From positions 3,534,001 through 3,598,000 of the forward strand of contig NW_026944387.1 in assembly GCF_033439725.1 (NCBI RefSeq): a DNA stretch of 64,000 nucleotides, read 5' to 3'. The translations under genes and the position numbers were made by a program. Below the pieces are notes generated by a model. The model was not told the origin of the DNA, searched no databases, and saw only the letters and a list, made by a program, of their open reading frames with translations. The stretch is from Neurospora tetraspora. Taxonomy: Eukaryota; Ascomycota; Sordariomycetes; Sordariales; Sordariaceae. Below are positions 1 to 15,843 of the stretch, piece after piece. The number at the start of each line of letters is the position of its first letter. Position 1 is the first letter of the stretch.

Positions 1-2
1 AT

Positions 3-1610
3 GCTGCCAATCGGGTGGAAAACTATGTTACTCTCAGCTACCTTTGGGGCACATTTGGTACAACCGACGGACCAGTTGTTCAATCGATCAATTGTGAAGG
101 TGGGAGCGGTCCTGGTCTCCCTACTCAGATACCCCTAGCCATCAGTGACGCGATACGGGTCGTGAAGCAACTGGGATACCGATACCTGTGGGTAGATAGG
201 TACTGTATCCCACAAGAAGACGGGGCCGCCAAGCACATACAAATCCTGAACATGGGAAGGATATATTCAAATTCCATTCTAACAATCATTGCCGCGGCTG
301 GTGATGGGCCGGAATACGGACTTCCAGGCGTGAGTTCGCGATCTCGTATCGCGCAGGTGGGAGTGCAAATCAACGAGGAGATTTCTCTCATACTGTACGA
401 ACCGCCAACGAATCACATCATCGACTCTAAATGGAACACCCGAGGTTGGACATACCAGGGAGGGCTTTTGTCTAAGCGAAGGCTCGTCTTCACGGATCTT
501 ATGGTCTACTTTCAATGTCAAGAGATGCATGGCGATGAAGTACTGTCCCTTCCCATTCCTGGACCAGGAGAGGCTTTTGATAAATTTCGTGCGCTTTCCT
601 TTGATAACTTGAAGGACTCTGGCAAGTTGCGGATGGTGTTTCCGCGAACCAGCGATTGGAAGAATCCTTTGATGGCCTGGAAAAGGATCAGCGAATACGG
701 ACCGAGAGAACTTGGCTACGACTCTGATGCCCTGAACGCCATCAGTGGTGTGATGGAAATGTACGCGCTCGCAATGGGAGACTCGGCGTTTAAGCTGTTT
801 TGTGGTTTACCTATTCTGTCAATTCGCTCGTGGGAGAAATATACCGGGTATCATCTTGACAAAAGCCGAGCATATTCTTTCCGCACATGGTTTGAAGATG
901 ACCATCCGCACGGAAGAGCATCGAAGGCTCAGGAGATTGACGGCAATAACCTCACTTACAGTCTGATTTACAGTCTAACCTGGAGGCACCGATGGGGCGT
1001 ATCTCCTGAGTCAAGTCCAGCCTGCTTAGAACAGGCCCGAAGATCAATGTTTGGCAGCTGGACAACGGCTGGTTGGAGAACCAGAAATTTTTGTCCCGAT
1101 GTTATCAGGGTTTTTGACAGTGGCCTGAGAATCGGCGTACAGTATAGTGATGAACTTTTACTGGACTGGGAAGATGACAACGCAAGGATTCTCGATCTGT
1201 CACGCAACGGAAAGATACCCCTGAGTCTCAAGATTAAGGGAGTGGTTATGGATGTGCATATGGAATGGAACAGACGTCGTATATACGATGACTCGGAGGG
1301 ATGGATATCTACATGGCCTTTCGAATGGAACAAGGATCTTTTTGAGTCGCCCCGCTGGCTATTTGAAAAGGAGGGTTCAGACAAAAAAAGTGACAATGAG
1401 TTGCTTTTTTTGATCGTGGGATGCAACCATTTTCCGTCATTAAGGGAGACTGAATTGATAGGGATGATAATCCGGCCGGTGACAAGGATGTTAGATGGAC
1501 AGCCTCACACATTTTACGAGAGATTGGACAGTTACACATTCGAACTGGATGACAAACAATGGCACCAAATGGCCAGTTTGACAAGAGAGATGGAGGTGCG
1601 GCTGATATAG
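3..1610 (+). CDS. HET-domain (heterokaryon incompatibility) protein, 5' end cut by window
   Basis: The frame is open from the first bases of the window to a TAG at 1608-1610, so the N-terminus lies outside. Visible HET-domain blocks in order are YVTLSYLWG at the very start, RYLWVDRYCIPQED, then IYSNSILTIIAA followed by GLPG, and NTRGWTYQGGLLSKRRLVFT. In the family these form a TIR-like domain that triggers cell death after fusion of unlike hyphae, or simply sit in large families of unknown partners. After the domain about 350 residues show no motif I recognise. It is convergent with the GH2 gene 270 bp downstream. Its last 30 codons and 3' flank are duplicated in inverted orientation at 39494-39662. 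No ATG is assigned because the true start is upstream. The HET call is firm; a role in incompatibility is not shown. Confidence 0.88.
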   Translation, partial: AANRVENYVTLSYLWGTFGTTDGPVVQSINCEGGSGPGLPTQIPLAISDAIRVVKQLGYRYLWVDRYCIPQEDGAAKHIQILNMGRIYSNSILTIIAAAGDGPEYGLPGVSSRSRIAQVGVQINEEISLILYEPPTNHIIDSKWNTRGWTYQGGLLSKRRLVFTDLMVYFQCQEMHGDEVLSLPIPGPGEAFDKFRALSFDNLKDSGKLRMVFPRTSDWKNPLMAWKRISEYGPRELGYDSDALNAISGVMEMYALAMGDSAFKLFCGLPILSIRSWEKYTGYHLDKSRAYSFRTWFEDDHPHGRASKAQEIDGNNLTYSLIYSLTWRHRWGVSPESSPACLEQARRSMFGSWTTAGWRTRNFCPDVIRVFDSGLRIGVQYSDELLLDWEDDNARILDLSRNGKIPLSLKIKGVVMDVHMEWNRRRIYDDSEGWISTWPFEWNKDLFESPRWLFEKEGSDKKSDNELLFLIVGCNHFPSLRETELIGMIIRPVTRMLDGQPHTFYERLDSYTFELDDKQWHQMASLTREMEVRLI

Positions 1611-1881
1611 GACATCATGCAAAGGGTAGTCGCTGGTTCACCATTGTGCTGGAAACGACCACTGTCGAGTGGCATGTATGCTGCTACTCAGTCTGTGTTT
1701 CCTAGGGCCTTTTCTTATTTTTAATCATCTTTTTCCTGTTATTTTCTGCTTCTGTCGTCCACTCAATTAAATGATGAACATGTTCTGGCTTCCACAAATA
1801 CCTAGGTAGCTATGCTTTACAAAATACCTCAAGCCAACCTCAGGGCTCATGAAAGATGAGATGTTTGTAGACCCAAGGAAC

Positions 1882-6476
<4,595 letters not shown>

Positions 6477-9214
6477 ATGAAGAGCTTCTCGGTCATTCAG
6501 CTGCTTCTAGCAGCCGCGGCAGCTCCTGTGAGGGCTGCTGCTTCCTGGAAGAACGTCAACATTGGCGGTGGCGGTGGTTTCGTGCCTGGCTTTGTCTTTC
6601 ACCCAACGGAAAAGGGCGTTGCCTATGCTCGTACCGACATTGGTGGTCTCTACAGACTGAATGCCGATGACTCCTGGACTGCCATTACCGACTCCATCAC
6701 TACGGACGCCAAATGGTAAGTACTAGATATCGTCAACCCCCTCTTCACCCGCACGCTAACCATACGATCATCAGGAACAACTGGGGTATCGATGCTGTTG
6801 CTCTTGATCCTCAAGATCCCAACAAGGTCTATGCCGCTACCGGCATGTACACCAACTCGTAAGTCCTGGAACAGTCCTTCGTTCCCTTCGATATGGGCTA
6901 ACAAAACTTCAGATGGGACAACAATGGTGCCATCATCCGCAGCTCCGACAGAGGTGCCACATGGTCCACCACCGAACTGCCCTTCAAGGTTGGAGGAAAC
7001 ATGCCCGGTCGCGGCATGGGCGAGAGACTTGCTGTTGATCCCAAGAACTCTAAGATCATCTACTTCGGTGCTCGCAGCGGCAACGGCCTCTACAAGAGCA
7101 CAGACGGCGGTGTCACCTTCTCCAAGGTGTCTTCGTTCACGGCTGTTGGCGACTACATCGTAGACCCATCCGATACCACTGGCCTCAATAGCGACAAGCA
7201 GGGCATTGCCTTTGTTACATTCGACTCGACTTCCGCTACCACCAACGGCGCCACGTCCCGCATCTTTGTTGGCTCCGCCACTAACAGTACCTCTTCCGTC
7301 TGGGTTTCCAACGACGCCGGTGCCACTTGGTCCGCCGTCGCTGGTCAGCCCGGCACGTACTTCCCTCACAAGTGCAAGCTCCAGCCCACCGAGAAGGCCC
7401 TTTACCTTACCTACAGCGACGGAATGGGTCCCTACGATGGCACTGCCGGCGGTGTTTACCGCTACGACATCACCAACGGTACCTGGAAGAACATCACTCC
7501 CGTTTCTGGCAGCGACCTCAACTATGGTTTTGGCGGCTTGGGTGTCGACATGCAGAAGCCCGGTACCCTTGTCGTGGCCAGCTTGAACTCGTGGTGGCCC
7601 GATGCCCAGATCTTCCGCTCTACCGACTCCGGCACCACCTGGTCTCCCATCTGGGAGTGGTCTGGCTATCCCAACCAAAACTTCTACTACGGATTGACCG
7701 TAAGACCTCCTCTTCCCACAATCTTCTGACGTTGTACTAACCCAACTCGCTGATAGACCCCCAACGCTCCCTGGATCGAGGCCGGCTTCATCTCTCAGGA
7801 CTCCAAGCGTCTCGGCTGGATGATCGAATCCCTCGAGATCAATCCCCTCGACAGCGACCACTGGCTATACGCCACCGGTCTTACCGTCTACGGCGGCCAC
7901 GACCTGACCAAGTGGGACACCGTCCACAACGTTTCCATTTCATCTTTGGCCGTCGGCATCGAAGAAATGGCCGTCCTCGGCCTCGCCTCGGCCCCCGGTG
8001 GCTCCGAGCTTCTCGCGGCCGTCGGTGACGACTGCGGCTTCACCTTCAAGACCAGCGCTGACCTCGGCACCTCTCCCAAGACGCCCTGGATGACGCCCAT
8101 GTGGGCCACCTCGACGGACGTCGACTACGCCGGCAACAAGCCCGCCAACGTGGTGCGCATCGGCAACGGCTCCGGCTCGCAGCAGGTGGCCGTGTCCTCG
8201 GACGGCGGCGCCTCGTGGACCATCCACAACGGCACCGACACCACCAAGAACAGCGGCACGGTCGCCTACTCGGCCGACGCCGACACCATCGTCTGGTCCT
8301 CTGGCAACGCCGGCGTCGTCCGCTCGCAGCACCAGGGTACCTTCACCGCCGTCGCCTCGCTCCCCTCGGGCGCCGTCATCGCCTCCGACAAGCGGAACAA
8401 CACCGTCATCTACGCCGGCTCTACCAACGGCACCTTCTACCGCAGCACCGACATTGGCGCCACCTTCACGGCCGTCTCTGGCGCTCTGGGATCCGCCAAG
8501 GCCGTCCGCGACATCGTCGCCCACCCCACCGTCGCCGGCGAACTGTATGTCAGCACGGACGTGGGCGTCTTCCGCTCGACCAACTTTGGCGTCTCCTTCA
8601 CCCAGCTCAGCGGAGTCACCAACACGCAGTCCATCTCCCTCGGCGTTGGCTCCGCTTCGGGCTCGTGGAATTTGTACGCCTTTGGCACCGGCGCCAGCGG
8701 CAACAAGTTGTACGCTAGCGCCGACGCTGGTGCTACCTGGACTGACGTCCAGGGTTCTCAGGGTTTTGGTTCCATCTCTTCTAACAAGGTGGTCGGTTCC
8801 GGAAACGTCGCTGGGCAGGTGTATGTCGGTACCAACGGCCGCGGTGTCCTCTATGCGCAGGTTTCTGTCAGCGGTACCGCCCCTGCTACCACTTCGTCAG
8901 CTGTGAAGACTACTTCTACTTCGGCTGCTGCCCCTGTGAGCACGACCAGCACGACCAGCAAGGCTACGACCACGTTGGTGACGTCGACTGTTAAGACGAC
9001 TAGCTCGATTTCGTCGGTGAAGACTAGAGGTATCTCGACTACCGCAAAGGCGTCGTCGACGACCAGCAGCACCTCGTCGGCTGCGGCGCCTACCGGCACC
9101 AATCTTGCGCAGCACTGGGGTCAGTGCGGAGGCGTTGGCTGGACGGGCCCGACGGCTTGCGTGGCGCCTTATACTTGCCAGAAGCAGAATGATTACTATT
9201 CGCAGTGCTTGTGA
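6477..9214 (+). CDS. gh74-1: GH74 xyloglucan-specific endo-beta-1,4-glucanase with CBM1, 4 exons
   Basis: Model: join(6477..6715, 6775..6858, 6913..7699, 7757..9214), 855 residues; all introns are GT-AG. The N-terminus ([17 protein letters not shown]) is a secretion signal. Two seven-bladed propellers follow, marked by Asp-box repeats such as [52 protein letters not shown] and SADAGATWT. Next comes a Ser/Thr-rich linker of about 65 residues, and then a C-terminal CBM1 starting [12 protein letters not shown] with the four expected cysteines. The family cleaves the xyloglucan backbone outside the cell; CBM1 anchors the enzyme to cellulose. Codon use is strongly C-ending, as in highly expressed fungal genes. 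It is divergent from GH2. The symbol rests on remembered N. crassa synteny, not on a search. Confidence 0.96.
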
Positions 9215-9794
9215 GTGAGTTAGTCGAGGAGGGGGACAAGTCGCGAGGAATGTTAGTGGAGGGGTGGATAGGGAGGAGGAAGCGTCGGTGTGATGTTGTT
9301 TTTTTGACTGGCCAACTGAGGCTGACTTCATTGTAGATATCTTTGCACATCTTTTGTATATAACCCACTTCTTGGACATAACAATTACATGTTTTTGAGC
9401 TCATGCAACTTTCTTGCGTAAAAACTGGCCTAGTGATCGTTATGAATGTCAATACTCATCCCCCGAACCACCGGTAAAAGAAGGAGAAAAGGCGCATGGC
9501 GGCGGCTGAAGAGCCTTTGTCGCTCACTATGAAGCACGCCAAAAACGACTTGCCATTTCGTCAAGCTTCAAGAGAAACAAAAAAGAACAAGTTGCATGAC
9601 CACAATTGAATCCTTTACTCCGAGGGAAAATCAGAACGTCTATCTACAATGCAGAAACATAAAAAGAAATAAATGCTCCTGATTTTTTGGCGGGTTTGGT
9701 AAATGTCATTTTGCGTTCTTGCAGGACGGACGGGACAGAAAAAGCACAAAAGACGAATAAAGAAAGACCAAAAAAAAAAGCGAGAAAAAGAAAC
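9215..9794. other. Intergenic, GH74 3' end to tRNA-Glu
   Basis: No credible coding frame. It holds the GH74 3' UTR. A-runs at 9771-9780 and 9785-9789 read as T-runs on the minus strand just downstream of the tRNA-Glu gene and would serve as RNA polymerase III terminators. Confidence 0.5.
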
Positions 9795-9865
9795 TCCGGT
9801 ACGGGGAATCGAACCCCGAGCTTCGCGGTGAAAACGCGATATGTTAACCGTTACACTATACCGGA
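9795..9865 (-). tRNA. tRNA-Glu (anticodon UUC)
   Basis: The reverse complement folds as a complete tRNA. The acceptor stem pairs TCCGGTA with TACCGGA. The D arm contains the A box (AGTGTAACGGTTAACAT). The anticodon stem TCGCG/CGCGA closes a 7-nt loop TTTTCAC, giving anticodon TTC. The T arm has GGTTCGATTCC. There is no intron. T-runs follow within about 10 nt. Confidence 0.93.
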
Positions 9866-10177
9866 TTATTTGCTTGTTAGTTTTGCATCGGTCCAAGGTC
9901 TTACGTAGCCGTTACGACTCCATTGGAATGGAGCGGAGCTTGTTTACTGAGGGTCTCGCCAGTCGCGCCAAGCCTCCGCTACAAGCCCCAGCTGGCACCA
10001 AAAAAGAGCCGCACTGCAGGTTATATGCACGAAGACGGATTCGGGATTGGTGCACGAGGTTCTCACGAAACCAATGGAAAGCCTGGAAAAAGAGGGGAAA
10101 AAAAGGGAGTGACGATAGGAGGAAAAGGGCGAAGGAAAGGAGAGAAGGATAAAACGAAAAAAAGATATGCGAAATTT
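9866..10177. other. Spacer between the two tRNA genes
   Basis: 312 bp without a convincing gene. The A-run at 10157-10163 is a T7 stretch on the minus strand about 15 nt past the initiator tRNA and is its likely Pol III terminator. The purine-rich part at 10080-10170 shows no other structure I can name. Confidence 0.4.
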
Positions 10178-10248
10178 AGCTGCAACTCGTTTCGATCGAG
10201 TGACCTCCGGGTTATGAGCCCGGCGCGCTTCCGCTGCGCCATGCAGCT
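10178..10248 (-). tRNA. Initiator tRNA-Met (CAU)
   Basis: The reverse complement begins AGCTGCATGGCGCAGCGG and ends GTTGCAGCT. Features that mark an initiator rather than an elongator are the A1:U72 end pair, three stacked G:C pairs (GGG/CCC) next to the anticodon loop CTCATAA, and a T loop reading ATCGAAA with A in place of T54. It has no intron. The T7 run at 10157-10163 lies just downstream. It is a neighbour of tRNA-Glu on the same strand. Confidence 0.93.
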
Positions 10249-10863
10249 TTTGGTATTTGAATATGAATTTCCTGAAGCTCGACCGCCTATATTACCTGCC
10301 CGACCGTTTGCCTCCAGGACATGACATGACTTACCGTCTCGACTTTGACCCCCCAGACACCATTCGACATAATAGCAACGAGGAGCGAGGCAGAATTGCT
10401 TTGTCTTGTCGTTGATCAATGGTGTACTATTCCATATAAAGATTGCTACTAACAATTGTATCCTAACGCCATAAAATGCGCCCTGTCTCACAGGCTATGT
10501 ATATATACGGGTATTGCGTTTTTGTTCATTTGTTCCGGTTCAGTTTCGCTGCTGCAACCTCTTTGGCTCGCAGGCAGCAGCACACTTTGCTCCCATCGTC
10601 CTGTCGCTTTTCGCTTGCTGTCTCCCTGTATATGGTATCCAAGAATGATGTTCTCTGCAAATCTTGTGGTATGTGCAAGGGACAGAGTGAGTGGCAGGCA
10701 AAACAATATCCCGTATGAGACCTAGGTTGGAATGGCAACCATCCCTTCAGGTCTCAGAGGTTCCCCTTACTGACACCCGTTCATGCATGCATCAACAACA
10801 CTTCCTTCTCTTATATCCTTCACCCCTTCATGCGGGAAGAAAAGCTCTTCCATGGGAGCAGAC
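10249..10863. other. Intergenic, initiator tRNA to acidic orphan gene
   Basis: I see no gene. It should hold the upstream flank of the tRNA and the 3' UTR of the minus-strand gene ending at 10864. Confidence 0.4.
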
Positions 10864-12963
10864 CTAGCCTAAAACCCTTCCACCACCCGCATGATAAGAA
10901 AACCTCCTCCCCAATCCCGGCCTCAATAGCCCAGGTCTACCTCCAGGTGCTCCCGCACCACCACTCCCAGCAGGCGGGAAATTCTCCTTTGCCGCCTCCT
11001 CTTTCCCTCCCGCATCTCCCTTCCCTCCACCAACCTCCACTGGTGGCACCCCCGACTTCCCCAACACAGGCCTACTCTTAATTCCCAAATCAATACCCAC
11101 TTTCTTCCCACCGTTGCTTGCCCCCGACGCCGGCGTGAGTAAACCCGTCCCACCAAGCGGCCGTGCGTTACTCCGGTTGATATTCAGCGTCTTCAGCGGG
11201 GTGCTCGGCAAGTTCTCTTTTTCGCAGGGCAAGAGGGTATCGATCTCTTTTGCTAGTGCCGGGTTCGGTTTGTTTTTTAGGGTGCCGCCGGCAAGGCCGA
11301 GATTGAGGTTCAGTGTCGAGGCGCGGGGGTTGGAAGGTGGCAGGGTCACGTTGCGCGGGTTGAGGTTGATTTTTCGCGGGGCAGGTTTTGGTGTGGCGGG
11401 GGGAGTTAGGGCGATGCGCTCCTCGGTTTCGGGTTCGATGCTTGGGAGGGCAGTGTCGCGTTCGATGCTGGAAATGACGAGAGGCGTGTCCGACAGGGGC
11501 GGGTGGTGAGGATCGAGAGGAAGATGCTGCTGCTGTTCATTGTCCTCGGACATGGACAGCCTACTTTGCGCTCCGGCGCGGGCAAAGAGACTCGGGGCGT
11601 TGCTGGTGTTAACGGCACCGCGATTGCCGTACTTGCGATTGTAAGCAACTGCCGAGCCGGGAAAGTTGTCCTCATCCGAGTCTTCGTTTTCTCCCGAGTC
11701 GCACTCGTCGTCCAAGTCCGAATCTTCCAGTTCGGCCTCCCACTCGTCTTCGTAGTGGCTCAGTCCATTTTCGTCCTCGTCATCGTCGTCGAAGTCGTCA
11801 TCATCGCTACCGAAGAGCGTCACGTCGTCGTCCTCATCCAAGCCCGCCAGTAACCCTCGCAGCGCAGAAAGTCTAGAACCACCCGCGCTCGGCCTTCGTC
11901 TCCGTATTGGATACATCATCTTGGCTATCCGTTCACCTTCCCTCTCCGCCAGCCCCCGGACGCAGAATCCCTGTATTTCTGTCATTGCGTGGTGCAACCT
12001 ATGCCAGCGCAGCTCGAGATATGCCATGGCTTCCAGCTGCTCGGCACGCTGGGAGAATTCGAGTCTTTGTTCGGGAGTGAGGACGATGCCCATCGACTCT
12101 ACGCAGGCCAACGGCGAGGCATTCGGTTTTGAGAGCTGGTTCAACATGGGACTGGGCGACAAGCCGGATGGAGTACTGTGGGTTCCGGAAGGCGAAGGCT
12201 TGCTCGGGCCGTGTGGTGAGAGACGCAGTTTCTTGATCTCGTTGACTGGCGGTCTTTGTCGCGGGCTCGGGGTCTTCTTCGGTCGTTGCGTAATATTAGG
12301 GGTGGGTCTTTCTGGCGTCTTTGGTCTTCCACTTCGTTCCTTCTCTGGGGGCGTCCTTGGCCTACGGCGAGCAGGCGAGCCTTGGTGGGTGATCAGACTG
12401 GCTCGCAGGTCCTGACTACTCGCCTTTTTCCTAAGCTGGCGGTATTCCTCGGGACTCGATGCCGGACTTGGTGTCCTCTCCTCCCCGGATGTTATCCTCT
12501 TGAGCTTCTCTCCTTCTGGCAATTGTTCCCTCCTCTGCCGAGCCTGCAAGAAGGCAATCGCCTGGGTATACTCCTTCTCGATGACCGGTCGCGCATACTT
12601 GGCGGCTTGTTTTGCTAGCCACGGGTTGGCTGCCTTGATGGCGGCATACTCGGGTGCTATCGAAGGCCATGCGGCGAAGTCTTGGACTATTTGGGAGGCT
12701 TGTTGGGTTTTTTGAGCCTCTTGCTGGAGGCGAAGATGGGTACACTCGAGGTCCGAGATGAGTTTGTTGAGCAGGTTTACCCTAAGCTGGATGCCTGGGT
12801 GGACGGGGGACCATTCCTTCAGTGGGCTCGGGTGTTCTCGTTGCTGGCGCATCAGACTGAGGACCTCGATGTTATTGAGTTGTTTCTTTGGAGCGCAGCC
12901 GATGGAGAGAGACTGTCGCCTGGAGACGGCTCCACTGGGCGAAGATGACGATGCAAGAGCCAT
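10864..12963 (-). CDS. Hypothetical protein with acidic low-complexity region
   Basis: A single uninterrupted frame of 699 residues starts at the ATG at 12963 and ends at TAG 10864-10866. I do not recognise a family. The N-terminal 140 residues (from KKQLNNIEVLSLMRQQRE on) look helical. A Pro/Ser/Arg-rich region follows, then a second helical block (LTPEQRLEFSQRAEQLEAMAYLELRWHRLHHAM), then a run of Asp/Glu at about residues 367-428, and a Gly-rich C-terminus. There is no signal peptide or membrane segment, so it is probably nuclear or cytosolic. The opposite strand shows open frames, but they are shadows of biased composition. Coding is likely because of the length and the clean ATG; function is unknown. 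Confidence 0.75.
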   Translation of the reverse strand: MALASSSSPSGAVSRRQSLSIGCAPKKQLNNIEVLSLMRQQREHPSPLKEWSPVHPGIQLRVNLLNKLISDLECTHLRLQQEAQKTQQASQIVQDFAAWPSIAPEYAAIKAANPWLAKQAAKYARPVIEKEYTQAIAFLQARQRREQLPEGEKLKRITSGEERTPSPASSPEEYRQLRKKASSQDLRASLITHQGSPARRRPRTPPEKERSGRPKTPERPTPNITQRPKKTPSPRQRPPVNEIKKLRLSPHGPSKPSPSGTHSTPSGLSPSPMLNQLSKPNASPLACVESMGIVLTPEQRLEFSQRAEQLEAMAYLELRWHRLHHAMTEIQGFCVRGLAEREGERIAKMMYPIRRRRPSAGGSRLSALRGLLAGLDEDDDVTLFGSDDDDFDDDDEDENGLSHYEDEWEAELEDSDLDDECDSGENEDSDEDNFPGSAVAYNRKYGNRGAVNTSNAPSLFARAGAQSRLSMSEDNEQQQHLPLDPHHPPLSDTPLVISSIERDTALPSIEPETEERIALTPPATPKPAPRKINLNPRNVTLPPSNPRASTLNLNLGLAGGTLKNKPNPALAKEIDTLLPCEKENLPSTPLKTLNINRSNARPLGGTGLLTPASGASNGGKKVGIDLGIKSRPVLGKSGVPPVEVGGGKGDAGGKEEAAKENFPPAGSGGAGAPGGRPGLLRPGLGRRFSYHAGGGRVLG

Positions 12964-13847
12964 TGGGATTGTGGTTCGATATACCGATGGATGAAATTCT
13001 TGACCGGTTTGTCCGAACGGATTCCGTCGGGCGATAGACGAATGGCGTATGTCGCCTGCGAACTCGCTTGTTTTGTGGATTCAAGCACTGCTATGCAAAG
13101 CGTTGCATGTGATGTGGGTTAGGCGGTGTGAACCCCCGGTTTCAAGCTCACACAATCGTCGGCTTGTTGAAGTCGAATGTCTATGAGGGCCTTTCGATTT
13201 TAACGAGGCTATTTGTTGGGGCTCGATCGCGGAAAAGAAGCAGGTCGTTGTGGTTGATGTCGGAAGTTGGTAAGGTTGAAAGTAAACAAAGCTTGCGACT
13301 TTGTACTTGCAGATTCTGGGTTGAAAGTGGGGTTTCGAGCCGATCGGGCGATATGCCAAACAAGCAGTAAGAGACACTTTCTCTGGTATCGCGGAGAATT
13401 ATCCACAATGTCGTTGTGGTTGTCGCTGTCTCTCAAGCAGGTACCCTTTATGATGTTGGCTTTGTTGTTTTGTGACAAGTTGATTTGTTTTCTTTTCCGG
13501 GGAGGACGGACCAACCACACGTTCACTGCCCCAGGTTTGCGTTGGAGGTTGCGTTGGGGTGCGGTTGGTTGTGGAGTTGCACAAGTTGGAGTCGTTGGAG
13601 ACGACAGTGGCACGAGTGGAACCCAGAAACTGCCCTAACCCCAGCTTTATCCTGCGCCTAACCGCTTTCGGATATGCGAATGGGGGCTAAAATGTGGGTC
13701 ACCAGTGGGCTAAAAGAAAACAATGTAACCTTGTTCGTCTCGGTGCTCATGATGAGAGCTGTCGGTGATTAAAAACAACGCTATCATAGACGAGGACAAC
13801 GACGTCTTCTGAGGGCCCCGCAGAAGCGCCAGCTGCACTTGGGTCCG
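12964..13847. other. Intergenic, upstream of acidic orphan
   Basis: 884 bp between two minus-strand genes. It holds the promoter of the gene starting at 12963 and the 3' UTR of the gene ending at 13848. Open frames on both strands (for instance 13209-13638) have no recognisable protein content. Confidence 0.4.
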
Positions 13848-15197
13848 TCAGAGCTTGCTAGTGCGGCTTCTCCTAGAAACCTCAGCTTCTCTCGACTCAA
13901 CTCCGTCTTCAACAACTCCGGACTTTGTCCTTGGCTCTTTGTCACTCATTTGCTCTTTTCCTTGCTCATCCGTGGCCCCCAACACGACTTCTTTCGACCC
14001 TTCATCAACTGATTGCCTCCCCCTCCGCCTCCGCCTCTCCATATGCCCCTCCCAACTCTCCCTCACAGCCCTCCAATACCTCTCCTCATCCTCCATCACC
14101 AACGCACAATGACTCGCCTTCTCAAACCTCTCCGCTCTGACCAGCCCTTCAACTCCAGCTTCAAAAACCTCTTCCCTTCTTCCCCTTCCCCTCCCTCTTT
14201 CCTTATTTGCCAAAACAGCTCTCTCCTTCACCAACTTCCTCGCCTCCCTAATATGCCTCTCAACATCCCTCCACCCCACCGCCTCATCCGCTTTCGAATA
14301 CAAATACAACCTCCCCGTTTCTTTTCCTTGTCCCCCGCCAGCCCCCCAAACTTCATCCCTCAAAACCTCCCCCCTCATCCCCTCAAAATCAACCCCCACC
14401 CCACCCAACAACCTCCTCCTCACCACATTTTCCCCAATCGCTCTCGGCAATCCCTGCTGTAACACCGCGATAAACACCACCGCCCCCCATAAGCCCCATC
14501 GCTCGATACTCTGTAGCACCCAAGGGTGGGTTTTGGGGACGGAGTGCACTGCTGCGCCGTAGGTTTTGGCGATGGAAAAAGTGCCAGGACAAGAATCGAG
14601 GATTTGCAGACGGACAGGTAGGGCCTGTTGACGATCAAAGGAGGAGAGGAGGAAGGAGTGCGCGAGTTGAACGGCGAGGTGGCAGCCGCCGTTGGAGAAG
14701 ATGTGTAGCAGCACGCCTGGGGCTGTTTCTGTCCCGTAACTCCCGTGCTCCTCCGGGGCACTGTTTGCATGTGGTATGGAAGCGGAGCGGTCGCGGGAGA
14801 GGACATCCCGAATGATATCCCTAGCCGGGGCTAGGTTTCGCCGAATAGCCTGCTCGGAACGGACGGTGAAATCCGCAATGACGGTTCGGATTACCAGGAT
14901 TGGTGAGTGGGGGAAGAGGCGCCGGTAGCCGGAGGTGTATTTGGCGATGCGGCGGGGGGTGGCGCCGCCTAGCCAGGTGCAGAGGATTATGAGTTGTGGT
15001 TGGGGTGGGTCATGGCCATGGCCATGGTCATCGTCATGGTTTTGTGGTGATGGTGATGGCGGTGGATCGAAAAAGAGGATGCCGTTGCCTAGGTTTTGGA
15101 ATTCGGATAGAGGAGCTGAGCCGGAGAGAGCATGAGAGGATTTTGGCCTGGATGATGCTGAGGATGATGGTTTTGTTCTTGTTTTTGTTCCGGTCAT
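13848..15197 (-). CDS. TMEM53/PaxU-like (DUF829) alpha/beta-hydrolase-type protein
   Basis: A single frame of 449 residues from the ATG at 15197. After a Ser-rich N-terminus and a short His/Asp/Gly repeat (DDDHGHGHD) comes the family core: an LIILCTWLGGA strand-turn, the basic stretch TPRRIAKYTSGYRRLFP, and the nucleophile-elbow-like block LLHIFSNGGCHLA. Then come PVRLQILDSCPGTFSIAKTYGAA and RLYLYSKADEAVGWRDVERHI with its late Asp. Members include animal TMEM53 at the nuclear envelope and fungal PaxU, which is encoded in indole-diterpene clusters; no reaction is firmly known. No secondary-metabolite genes lie nearby, so a housekeeping role is more likely. The C-terminal 110 residues are charged, low-complexity and probably disordered. 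Confidence 0.82.
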   Translation of the reverse strand: MTGTKTRTKPSSSASSRPKSSHALSGSAPLSEFQNLGNGILFFDPPPSPSPQNHDDDHGHGHDPPQPQLIILCTWLGGATPRRIAKYTSGYRRLFPHSPILVIRTVIADFTVRSEQAIRRNLAPARDIIRDVLSRDRSASIPHANSAPEEHGSYGTETAPGVLLHIFSNGGCHLAVQLAHSFLLSSFDRQQALPVRLQILDSCPGTFSIAKTYGAAVHSVPKTHPWVLQSIERWGLWGAVVFIAVLQQGLPRAIGENVVRRRLLGGVGVDFEGMRGEVLRDEVWGAGGGQGKETGRLYLYSKADEAVGWRDVERHIREARKLVKERAVLANKERGRGRGRREEVFEAGVEGLVRAERFEKASHCALVMEDEERYWRAVRESWEGHMERRRRRGRQSVDEGSKEVVLGATDEQGKEQMSDKEPRTKSGVVEDGVESREAEVSRRSRTSKL

Positions 15198-15843
15198 TGT
15201 TGCTGGGTAAGCTCGGTGGGCTTTAGGTGTAGCAGAAAGGTATGGGAAAAGTGCGGTAACTCAGACACCTGGGGATCATTGCCATTTTGCCTGTCGGTGT
15301 CTGGATGTTGTTGATCCAAAAAAGCATGGTTGTGATATGTCAGCTATTACTAGTTCGTACCCGTCGAAACAACCAATATCACCGCTTGTTCTGACTAGTC
15401 GAAGACAAACAAAGGATGTGGGACAGTGGGACTAGGGCATATTGCGCGCTGATTGGCTCGCTCGATGCCGAACTGTACCGACATGACGTCTCTCATGTCT
15501 AGCCGCTCACGCCGTTGACCACGGAATACCGGACCGATGCTACTCTAACCCCATGGGGATTTTACAGTGTTGAAACCCGATTGCATTGTCTGCGATAGCC
15601 ACGTGGTGATCGCGCATTGTGTGCGTGTCTGAAGATGTGTGCGCTATGTATTCGTGTGCATGGTAAATCCAGAAACTTAATCCAAACGTCCAACGCCCTA
15701 TAAGCAAAGATCATAATCATAACGTTTAGTGAAGATCATCCGAAAAAATCCAGAAACACCTGATTACACCAATATCATCCCTTCCAACATGCAGCTCCTT
15801 GGGCCCGACCGAAATAAGTCGTCCTCCCACAACATGAATCCGA
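15198..15843. other. Intergenic, upstream of TMEM53-like gene
   Basis: 646 bp with no gene seen; promoter of the gene starting at 15197 and 3' flank of the gene ending at 15844. Confidence 0.4.

Noticed and set aside
7940-8718. Long frames on the opposite strand and in another phase of GH74
   Set aside because: Shadows produced by the strong C-ending codon bias of the GH74 gene.
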